DNA from: Dehalococcoidia bacterium
GTDB lineage: Bacteria; Chloroflexota; Dehalococcoidia; Lucifugimonadales; SHYF01
Reading direction: 5' to 3'
Length of the DNA: 8,065 bases
Assembly (NCBI GenBank): GCA_009692985.1
Contig: SHYF01000069.1
Span: 1 to 8,065 of the forward strand
Program-made: the position numbers and the translations under genes
Notes under the pieces: generated by a model
Seen by the model: only the letters and a program-made list of their open reading frames with translations
The model's database searches: none
What the model was told of the DNA's origin: nothing
Shown: positions 1-5,271 of the stretch, piece by piece
How positions within the stretch are numbered: the stretch's first letter is position 1
How the letters are laid out: every line of letters starts with the position of its first letter

Positions 1-756
1 GGGCCCATGCAGTCCAGCGGCTCGGGCGAAAGGGAACCAGTGAAGTACGGCGGGACTCCATCGCTGTATCACTCCGGGGCGGTAGCTGCCATGGCAACCA
101 CGGTATCCTACTACGGGATGCAGCGCCATGGCGCCGGAGACCACGCAGACATATCCATCCTTGAGACCCAGGCCGGCACCATAGACCGGAGGCTGACATC
201 CCTGGTCATCTACCAGTACAGTGGCAGGATAACACCTCGTGGCGCTACCGCCGGGGGTGCCATTGCCTCGGGCTACTTCCCGTGCGCCGACGGGTATGTT
301 ATGTTCTCCGCGGGCGGCCCCCGCCTGGAAAGGGTGACTGAGATGCTCGGGAATCCCCCAGAGCTGATGGACCCAAAGTTCTACACGCCCGAGGCCCAGA
401 GAGACCCAGATATTAAGGACGAGTATGATGCCGTATTCCTTGGCTGGTGCATGGAGCACACAAAACAGGAGATATTCGCAATGGGGCAGAAGTTCCACAA
501 CATCTGCTCCCCTATGTACACCATTGACGAGGTGTTCGAAGACCCGCAGGTGAAATACCGCGAGTTCATGGTAGAGGTAGACCATCCCATAACAGGCAAA
601 CTCAAGTACCCTGGACGGCCTTTCCTTATGCAGGAGACACCGTGGATGTTGCGCCGTCCCGCGCCCACCCTGGGGCAGCACAACCAGGTGGTCTATTCGG
701 AGCTTGGATATGCCAGGGAGGACCTGGTCAAGCTTAGGGAGATCGGCGTCATATAG
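1..756 (+). CDS. CaiB/BaiF family III CoA-transferase, C-terminal part, catalytic Asp replaced by Leu (5' end outside window)
   Basis: The reading frame is open from base 1, so the gene begins upstream and roughly the first 150 residues are missing. The first ATG, at 7, is internal and not a start. What remains is the second half of a family III (formyl-CoA transferase type) enzyme, which moves CoA between carboxylic acids in the cytoplasm. Diagnostic stretches are the helix AGAVAAMA-like segment, the block RHGAGDHADISILET (equivalent to R..TG.GQ.VDVSL.E), VFEDPQV and the C-terminal LGQHNQVVYSELG. Aligning K-x-G-x(4)-D-x(3)-G of the family with KYGGTPSLYHSG puts Leu (codon 64-66) where the nucleophilic Asp should be. 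It is followed by a repeat and then a complete paralogue on the same strand, so the two may be cotranscribed. It could be the non-catalytic partner of a heteromer or an enzyme with altered chemistry. Family assignment is secure; the function is not. Confidence 0.9.
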   Translation, partial: GPMQSSGSGEREPVKYGGTPSLYHSGAVAAMATTVSYYGMQRHGAGDHADISILETQAGTIDRRLTSLVIYQYSGRITPRGATAGGAIASGYFPCADGYVMFSAGGPRLERVTEMLGNPPELMDPKFYTPEAQRDPDIKDEYDAVFLGWCMEHTKQEIFAMGQKFHNICSPMYTIDEVFEDPQVKYREFMVEVDHPITGKLKYPGRPFLMQETPWMLRRPAPTLGQHNQVVYSELGYAREDLVKLREIGVI

Positions 757-770
757 CAGGCACTTAAGAA

Positions 771-901
771 GGGGAGTCCAGAGGGGCTTCGCCCCTCTGG
801 TGGGGGTCTGAGGGTATCCCCCAGACATAATTCTTACCCCCTTCCTGGCCAGGAAGGGGGTAAGGGGGATGGGCGAAGAAGGTTGTTCAACGCCCTGCTA
901 G
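771..901 (+). repeat. Intergenic hairpin repeat, copy A
   Basis: This non-coding element fills the gap between the two CoA-transferase genes. It holds three inverted repeats in order. The first is a perfect 10-bp stem with a TTC loop (778-800). The second is a TCTG-AGGG-TAT-CCCCCAGA stem with one mismatch (808-826). The third is a perfect 30-bp palindrome with no loop, centred on TGGCCA (834-863). It ends in a tail reading GATGGGCGAAG...CCCTGCTAG. Two further full copies and one tail-only copy occur in this window. The perfect palindrome could attenuate transcription, but no T-run follows it, so it is not called as a Rho-independent terminator. Confidence 0.85.
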
Positions 902-922
902 GCCATAATTAGGAGGCTTGCT

Positions 923-2197
923 ATGGGAAAGATGCCACTGGAAGGTGTACGAATCCTTGACATGACTGTGGTATACGCCGGGCCCTACGCTTGCATGTTC
1001 ATGGGGGACTACGGCGCCGAGGTGATTAGGGTGGAGTCCATCCAACACTTCGCGCCTACCACTCGCGGCCAGTTCGCCCGGCCGGCCAAGGGCACAATGG
1101 GGTACCCCAATGATGACCCTGGCAAGCGCCCCTGGAACCGCTACGCCACTTTCAATGGCTCAAACCGCAACAAGATGAGCATGACTGTGGATGTGACCAG
1201 GCCCGAGGGCATGGAGGTGTTCAAACAACTGGTAAGGGTGAGCGACGTCTTCATTGAGAACTACGTGCCCACCGCCATGGACAAGCTGGGGATATCCTAC
1301 GATATGCTCCGCAAGGAGAAGCCCGACATCATATTCTGCAAAATGTCCGCCTATGGCGATACAGGGCCATACCGTGACTACAGGGCCATGGCAATTTCGA
1401 TAGACCCGCCATCGGGCCACGCTTCCCTGCGAGGATACCGGGACCAGGACCCGTCCACCCTTTGGGGCGCTGTAGCGGCAGACCCGGCAGAGGGCATCGC
1501 AGCCGTGTTCGCCGTCGTCTCTGCCCTGAACTACCGCGATCGCACAGGCAAGGGGCAGGTCATAGATATGTGCCTGTCTGAGAACTTCATGACATACTTC
1601 CCCCAGGCCTACATGGATTTCTCCATGAACGGCAGAGTCCAGGGCCCCATGGGAAACAGAGACCCGATAGCCGTTCCTTCAGGCAACTTCCGATGCCTGG
1701 GCGATGACAAATGGGTGAGCATCAGCGTGTTAAGCGATGAAGAGTGGGATGGCTTCTGCCTGGCTGTTGGAGAGGATTGGGCCAGAGACGCCCGTTTCAA
1801 GGATGCGCTGAGCAGGCGCAAGAACGAGGACGCGCTGGAGAAGCTGGTCGGGGCCTGGACCATGCGCCATGACTACTACGATGTTATGCACCTGTTGCAG
1901 AAGCATGGCATTGCCGCCGGCCCTGTCCTGAACGACGCCGATGCCTTTGAAGACCCGCAACTTAAAGCCAGGGGCTTCTTTGTGGAACAGTCCAACCAGG
2001 ATACAGGCACCCACCTGTACCCTGGCTTCATAACCAAGATGAGGAACGCCTCTCTCGGCGTCCGGCTTGGCCCCCCGGGCTTGGGCGAGCACAACGAGCA
2101 CGTGTACAGGGAGTTGCTAGGCGTAGGCAGGGCCGAATACGAGAAGCTAGTGGAAACAGGGCACATCGGCCTGGACTTCGCCCCTGGTGTGAGGTAG
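923..2197 (+). CDS. CaiB/BaiF family III CoA-transferase, complete
   Basis: This 424-residue protein has the full length of a family III CoA-transferase. The N-terminal block (LEGVRILDMT...GPYACMFMGDYGAEVIRVE, residues 6-38) is the family's Rossmann-like CoA-binding start, and NGSNRNKMSMTVDV (78-91) matches the N.nKrS..LD motif. D187 in AADPAEG is the expected nucleophile that forms the mixed anhydride and then the thioester-exchange intermediate; RTGKGQVIDMCLSE follows at 207-220. The C-terminus (AFEDPQLKARGFF, then LGEHNEHVY) is typical. The ATG start is supported by AGGAGG at 911-916, six bases upstream. It is probably cotranscribed with the Asp-less paralogue upstream, across repeat copy A. 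The acyl donor and acceptor cannot be told from sequence. The long loop around residues 45-75 (GQFARPAKG...DDPGKRPW) lies where substrate specificity varies in the family. Confidence 0.93.
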   Translation: MGKMPLEGVRILDMTVVYAGPYACMFMGDYGAEVIRVESIQHFAPTTRGQFARPAKGTMGYPNDDPGKRPWNRYATFNGSNRNKMSMTVDVTRPEGMEVFKQLVRVSDVFIENYVPTAMDKLGISYDMLRKEKPDIIFCKMSAYGDTGPYRDYRAMAISIDPPSGHASLRGYRDQDPSTLWGAVAADPAEGIAAVFAVVSALNYRDRTGKGQVIDMCLSENFMTYFPQAYMDFSMNGRVQGPMGNRDPIAVPSGNFRCLGDDKWVSISVLSDEEWDGFCLAVGEDWARDARFKDALSRRKNEDALEKLVGAWTMRHDYYDVMHLLQKHGIAAGPVLNDADAFEDPQLKARGFFVEQSNQDTGTHLYPGFITKMRNASLGVRLGPPGLGEHNEHVYRELLGVGRAEYEKLVETGHIGLDFAPGVR

Positions 2198-2211
2198 GGC
2201 TTCTGAAAAGA

Positions 2212-2364
2212 GGGGAGGCCAGAGGGGCTTTGCCCCGGAGCCTGCCCTGAGCGAAGCCGAAGGGGTGGGGTTTGGGGGTGTCCCCCAGATTCAATCTTCA
2301 CCCCCTTCCTGGTCAGAAAGGGGGTCAGGGGGATGGTCGAAAGAGTTTTCCATCACCCTGCTAG
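2212..2364 (+). repeat. Intergenic hairpin repeat, copy B, interrupted
   Basis: It has the same order of parts as copy A: a GGGGC-TTT-GCCCC hairpin (2224-2236), GGGGG-TGT-CCCCC (2274-2286), an imperfect palindrome ACCCCCTTCCTG...GGGGGT (2300-2325), then the tail GATGGTCGAAAGAG...CACCCTGCTAG. The right half of the first hairpin is replaced by a 25-base segment of another repeat family (2241-2265). The element separates convergent genes. Its last four bases, CTAG, overlap the stop codon of the minus-strand phosphoesterase gene (TAG read from 2363-2361). Confidence 0.8.
2241..2265 (+). repeat. CCTGAGCGAAGCCGAAGGG-type short repeat nested in copy B
   Basis: The segment CCTGCCCTGAGCGAAGCCGA followed by AGGGG belongs to the same general class of short dispersed repeat (TTCGACAGGCTCA / CCTGAGC..GAAGGG) found again at 6211-6370. 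It sits exactly where copies A and C have the right arm of their first hairpin, so it looks like an insertion or replacement into copy B. Confidence 0.65.
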
Positions 2365-2942
2365 AACGGCTGGGTGAATCCCTGGATTACTGCCTCCCAG
2401 GTAGCTGTATCCAGCACGGCGTAGGTGCGCTTATACGGGTTGGCTGGGTCCCTGGGTTCGCCCAGAGAACCCGGGTTGATGAGCAGTGCGTTTCCCACCT
2501 GGCCTATCATCGTCCGGTGCGTGTTCCCTACCACCAGTATGTCGGCGTCCATCTCCGGAAGATGGGTCCCATTCAACGCCTGCCTCAGCCGTATGTCGTT
2601 GGCGGGGTCCAGCGGGCTGGTGTGCACCATCACCAGGCGCTTGCCGTCGAGTTGCATCTCCAGGAATTGCGGCAGAGTTTGCAGCATCCCCAAGTTCGCC
2701 GGTGAGATAGTCCCCGAATTGCGAAGCGGCTCCCCGCCGGACGCTAGGATGGCCTCCTCGTGGTTCCCTCTGACGGTGAGAATGCCCCGCTCCCGTATGA
2801 TGTCAAATACTTCGTTGGAGAAGCGGTACTGGAGCACCAGGTCGCCGGCGCAGAGCACCCGGTCCACCGGCTGCATCTCATCCAGCGCCCTCCGCAGCGC
2901 ACGCACGTCCCCGTGTATGTCGGAGATTATACCTATCTTCAA
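2361..2942 (-). CDS. Calcineurin-like metallophosphoesterase (YfcE/MJ0936-type phosphodiesterase)
   Basis: This 193-residue single-domain protein has the size of small cytoplasmic phosphodiesterases of this superfamily. Metal-site motifs are visible in order: SDIHG with D8 and H10, AGDL with D34, RGNHE with N60 and H61, VMVHTSP with H107, and VVGNTHRTM with H142. It ends with the usual NPGSLGEPRD. The last motif is normally GHTH; here its first His is Asn (N140), so one of the two metal ions may have an altered ligand. The start is a TTG (2942-2940), chosen because MKIGIISDIHG is the canonical N-terminus and no in-frame ATG fits. AGGGTG lies about seven bases upstream. Just upstream is a near-duplicate of the start region (ATG AAG ATA GGG TGA). 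The natural substrate is unknown; members act on phosphodiesters in vitro. Nothing in the context links it to the CoA-related genes. Confidence 0.92.
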   Translation of the reverse strand: MKIGIISDIHGDVRALRRALDEMQPVDRVLCAGDLVLQYRFSNEVFDIIRERGILTVRGNHEEAILASGGEPLRNSGTISPANLGMLQTLPQFLEMQLDGKRLVMVHTSPLDPANDIRLRQALNGTHLPEMDADILVVGNTHRTMIGQVGNALLINPGSLGEPRDPANPYKRTYAVLDTATWEAVIQGFTQPF

Positions 2943-2960
2943 TCTGTCACCCTATCTTCA
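2932..2960 (-). repeat. Short direct duplication of the phosphoesterase start region
   Basis: On the plus strand CCTATCTTCA occurs at 2932-2941 and again at 2951-2960, 19 bases apart, each followed by TCT (after one extra A in the first copy). Read on the minus strand, the upstream copy gives ATG AAG ATA GGG TGA (2961-2947), a four-codon frame MKIG ending five bases before the TTG of the real gene. The two reading frames differ. The duplication may have replaced an original ATG start or created a leader minicistron. Confidence 0.7.
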
Positions 2961-2978
2961 TCTCAAACCCGTCTCACT

Positions 2979-3101
2979 GGGAGTCCAGAGTCCCGACCTG
3001 TCGGGATTCTGCTGGGGGTCTGGGGGTATCCCCCAGATTTCCTTCTTCCCCCTCTCCCGCCTCGGGCGGGAGAGGGGGATAAGAGGGGGTGAGGGTTTTC
3101 C
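2979..3101 (+). repeat. Intergenic hairpin repeat, copy C
   Basis: This copy fills the space between the phosphoesterase and thiolase-like genes (both minus strand). It has GGGAGTCCAGAG, then a hairpin TCCCGA-CCTG-TCGGGA (2991-3006) extendable to 10 pairs with one G-T. Next is a perfect TCTGGGGG-TAT-CCCCCAGA stem (3019-3037), then a perfect 14-bp stem with a TCG loop (3048-3078). The stem bases of the first and third hairpins differ from copy A, yet pairing is kept, so there are compensatory differences. The tail (GTGAGGGTTTTCCGATAG) is divergent and abuts the stop codon of the thiolase-like gene. Confidence 0.85.
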
Positions 3102-3106
3102 GATAG

Positions 3107-4306
3107 CTAATCCTTGGTGCACAGGAAGCTGGACCCGTTGCCAAATGGGCCTGTCTCACATATTGCCACGTGCAGGTTCTTGAGCTGCCTGGGGCCAGCC
3201 GTTCCCATCATCTGAACCGCCGTCTCGTAGACGTGGGTCATGCCGTGGACGCGGCCATCACCCAGGTTGCCGCCAGATGTGTTCACAGGATGGGGGCCAT
3301 TCAGGGCTATCGTGCCGCCCTGAGTCCACTCGTGGGCCTCACCAATCTTACAGAAGCCGAAAATTTCCAGGTGGTTCCACACCATGGGGCTGAACCCATC
3401 GTACACATGAATCAGGTCCACGTCTTCGGGGTGCAGCCCGCCGCTCTCGTACAGGTTCTTGGCCATCACCGCCTCCGCCTCATATATGGCCTCCAGTGGC
3501 TGAATGATTCCTCCCTTCAGCAACTGCCACTGGTTCATGGCCATGCCCGCGAAATACCCGCCTGGATGCGGCGTCCCCTTGGCCCGGTCCTCAGTCGTCA
3601 TCACCACGCACTTCACGCCGTCCACTGGCATGTCGTTGTCGAAAACGGACATGGGGTAGGCAATGAGCCGGGCGTTCATGTAGTCGTCAAGTGTAATGGT
3701 TCGGCCTTTCCAGACGGCGGAATCGTTGAGCTGGGCATTGTGGTTGGCGGACTGAATGTACCCGGTGTACATCTCTTCCCGCTTGGCGCCAAACTTGTCC
3801 AGGTACCGCTGGAAGTGGTGGGCCTGCCCTGCGCCGCCCACGCCGTGGCCGTAGGTCAGCGCGAACCCCGCGTTTCCAGGCGCTTGCCTGGCGCTAATGC
3901 CCTGGTATCGCAGCCCAGGCGGGTGGTGTCCGCAACGGAAAACAAGAGCGTAGTTGCACGCACCTGTCCCCAGCGCCAGGGCCGCCGAGATCACCATCCC
4001 TGCTGATCCCGCCGGCGGAATCTCGTTCTGGTTATACCACCGGACGTTCTCCAAAGGGATGAAGTCCATCATGGCCCGGACGTCCAGCCGGTCGTAGCCT
4101 GCAACATTGCGGGCAACCTGGTGAGCCGGGTTAGGCCAAGAGGACAATCCATCAATGTCCTTCGGTTTCAACCCAGCGTCTGCGATGGCCATAAGCGCAG
4201 CCTCGTTGGCCAGGCTGGCAACGCTCCTTCCGCTGTAGCGGCGGTTCAGTGTCTGTCCCGCTCCTACGAAAACTGGTCTCTTTCCTTTACTCCACGTCAA
4301 AGGCAT
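3107..4306 (-). CDS. Thiolase-fold protein lacking the nucleophilic Cys (SCP-x/Ltp2-like, possible retro-aldolase subunit)
   Basis: This 399-residue protein has the thiolase superfamily length and layout: an N-terminal VFVGAGQT, SVASLANEAALMAIADAGLKPKDIDGL (28-54), DGVKCVVMTTEDRA (229-241), HPEDVDLIHVYDGFS (292-306), NTSGGNLGDGRVHG (342-355) and a C-terminal GPFGNGSS. The segment that carries the thiolase nucleophile reads PPAGSAGMVISAALALG (97-113) and has no Cys. The usual GHP motif is replaced by GRVHG. True thiolysis is therefore unlikely. Related Cys-less proteins such as Ltp2 act as steroid side-chain retro-aldolases with a DUF35 partner; Tyr residues do the chemistry there, and Y302 in VYDGFS is a candidate. 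The ATG is preceded by AAGGAGGG eight bases or so upstream. The gene lies 114 bases downstream of the DUF35 gene, in one operon. The substrate is unknown. Confidence 0.9.
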   Translation of the reverse strand: MPLTWSKGKRPVFVGAGQTLNRRYSGRSVASLANEAALMAIADAGLKPKDIDGLSSWPNPAHQVARNVAGYDRLDVRAMMDFIPLENVRWYNQNEIPPAGSAGMVISAALALGTGACNYALVFRCGHHPPGLRYQGISARQAPGNAGFALTYGHGVGGAGQAHHFQRYLDKFGAKREEMYTGYIQSANHNAQLNDSAVWKGRTITLDDYMNARLIAYPMSVFDNDMPVDGVKCVVMTTEDRAKGTPHPGGYFAGMAMNQWQLLKGGIIQPLEAIYEAEAVMAKNLYESGGLHPEDVDLIHVYDGFSPMVWNHLEIFGFCKIGEAHEWTQGGTIALNGPHPVNTSGGNLGDGRVHGMTHVYETAVQMMGTAGPRQLKNLHVAICETGPFGNGSSFLCTKD

Positions 4307-4349
4307 GGCATCGCCCTCCTTACCTGTTAGCTAACCCACTTCGTCTTCC

Positions 4350-4382
4350 CTAGCAGGGTGACGAAGAACTCCTTCGCCCATC
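4350..4382 (-). repeat. Tail-only copy D of the intergenic repeat, inverted
   Basis: Read on the minus strand this is GATGGGCGAAGGAGTTCTTC followed by GTCACCCTGCTAG, matching the tail of copies A (GATGGGCGAAGAAGG...CGCCCTGCTAG) and B (GATGGTCGAAAGAG...CACCCTGCTAG). The hairpin part is absent. It lies inside the operon, between the DUF35 gene and the thiolase-like gene, in the same sense as those genes. Confidence 0.7.
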
Positions 4383-4420
4383 AGGACGCCCTTTCTTCAG
4401 CAGCCTACCAGAGTCACCCA

Positions 4421-4915
4421 TTATTTTCGCGAGCCTCTGGAGCCAGCCGCCTGGCGAGGCCTTCGTTGAGTGGCCGGCTGGTACTGCACCACCGTTATTG
4501 TCTCGCTGGCCTTCTCGAACACAGGCTCGACAGGCATCCCCGGCTTGATCTCACTTCCATAAGCATCGTACTCAAAGTTCAAGAGGTTGCTCATGATAAA
4601 CAGCCCCTTCTGCTCCTCCAACTCCACAATCACCACCGGGTAGGGCACCTTATTCTCAAACCCCGCAATGGAGTTGTCGTGGCAGATGTAGTGAGTGTAG
4701 ATGGTCCCCCGGCCGCTCACCTGCTCAAATACCAGGGCAGCATCCCGGTCCTTGCAGTTGATACAGATGTACAGCGGGGGGTGATTGTAGAACCCGCACT
4801 TCTGGCACCTTTGAATCATGATCTTCCCTTCGCGGGTGCCATCCCAGTAGGGTTGCGTCTGCTCGTTGGGCACAGGCATTATAGGATAAGGCACCATCGT
4901 CTTGGTAATCGTCAT
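4421..4915 (-). CDS. DUF35 zinc-ribbon/OB-fold protein (thiolase partner)
   Basis: This 164-residue protein has the two-part DUF35 structure. An N-terminal helix (NEQTQPYWDGTREGKIMIQ, 17-35) leads into a rubredoxin-like zinc ribbon with C37, C40, C51 and C54. An OB-fold follows (VSGRGTIYTHYICH from 66, then VPYPVVIVELEEQKGLFIMSNL, and IKPGMPVEPVFEKAS). Such proteins bind and support thiolase-fold enzymes, as the DUF35 part of ChsH2 does with Ltp2 in steroid degradation, and the following gene is exactly such a protein. The ATG is fixed by a perfect AAGGAGGT (complement of 4921-4928), five bases upstream. A sigma70-like promoter lies at 5032-5060. The last 17 residues (ATQRRPRQAAGSRGSRK) form a basic tail outside the fold; it may be a recent read-through extension. 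The family call is firm, the pathway is inferred. Confidence 0.93.
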   Translation of the reverse strand: MTITKTMVPYPIMPVPNEQTQPYWDGTREGKIMIQRCQKCGFYNHPPLYICINCKDRDAALVFEQVSGRGTIYTHYICHDNSIAGFENKVPYPVVIVELEEQKGLFIMSNLLNFEYDAYGSEIKPGMPVEPVFEKASETITVVQYQPATQRRPRQAAGSRGSRK

Positions 4916-5031
4916 ACCTGACCTCCTTCACTTTTCACTAGCACTCTTCACTGGCGCTGGCTCCAAAGCTATTCACAGCGACTGCCTTTTGGAGCTTGGC
5001 TTGTTGGACGACAATGGAACCAACACCGCAG

Positions 5032-5060
5032 AAGATACCCCTGAAAAAGTAGGCTGTCAA
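5032..5060 (-). promoter_or_regulatory. Sigma70-type promoter for the DUF35-thiolase operon
   Basis: Read on the minus strand: a perfect -35 TTGACA (5060-5055), a 17-base spacer, and a -10 TATCTT (5037-5032; four of six match TATAAT). Transcription would start near 5025, giving an untranslated leader of about 110 bases before the ATG at 4915. The position, facing the operon in a divergent intergenic region, supports the call. Confidence 0.6.
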
Positions 5061-5260
5061 TAAGGCCAAATCGTCGGCGCTGGACGCTTACAGGTGGCGG
5101 GGGTTCGTCTTGGAACTTATGGTCATTGAGAAGACAGCTTAGCACGCACGACTAACTGCAGGAAGACTGGCCACCCGCCGCGCAATCAAACGGAATTGGA
5201 CGGATTAGACAGATGCAGCGGAGCCGCCATTGTAGTAATATGCCGCCCAGCAAGCTAGAC
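5061..5260. other. Intergenic stretch between divergent genes, little recognisable
   Basis: The full gap between the DUF35 gene and the cyclase gene is 4916-5271. Besides the minus-strand promoter above and the two Shine-Dalgarno sites (4921-4928 minus, 5261-5266 plus), I see no coding frame with family resemblance, no strong hairpin and no copy of the hairpin repeat. A TAATAT at 5236-5241 could be a -10 for the cyclase gene, but no acceptable -35 lies upstream of it. Confidence 0.5.
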
Positions 5261-5271
5261 AGGAGGCACCT

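Noticed and set aside
834..863. Perfect 30-bp palindrome as a Rho-independent terminator after the first CoA-transferase gene
   Set aside because: There is no T-run on either side, and the same structure recurs in copies B and C regardless of gene direction, so it is reported as part of a repeat.
904..909. CATAAT as a -10 box for the second CoA-transferase gene
   Set aside because: It lies 13 bases before the ATG, so transcription would start at or inside the Shine-Dalgarno site, and no -35 has proper spacing.
2425..3183. Long plus-strand open frame (252 codons) opposite the phosphoesterase gene
   Set aside because: It runs antisense to a gene with all its metal-site motifs, crosses a repeat, has no ribosome site and resembles no family.
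3170..4006. Long plus-strand open frame (278 codons) opposite the thiolase-like gene
   Set aside because: It is antisense to a well-supported gene in GC-rich DNA, where such open frames are expected; no domain is recognisable.
4326..4335. GTTAGCTAAC palindrome upstream of the thiolase-like gene as an operator
   Set aside because: It is a single 10-base palindrome with no second copy and no adjacent promoter; too short to support a claim.
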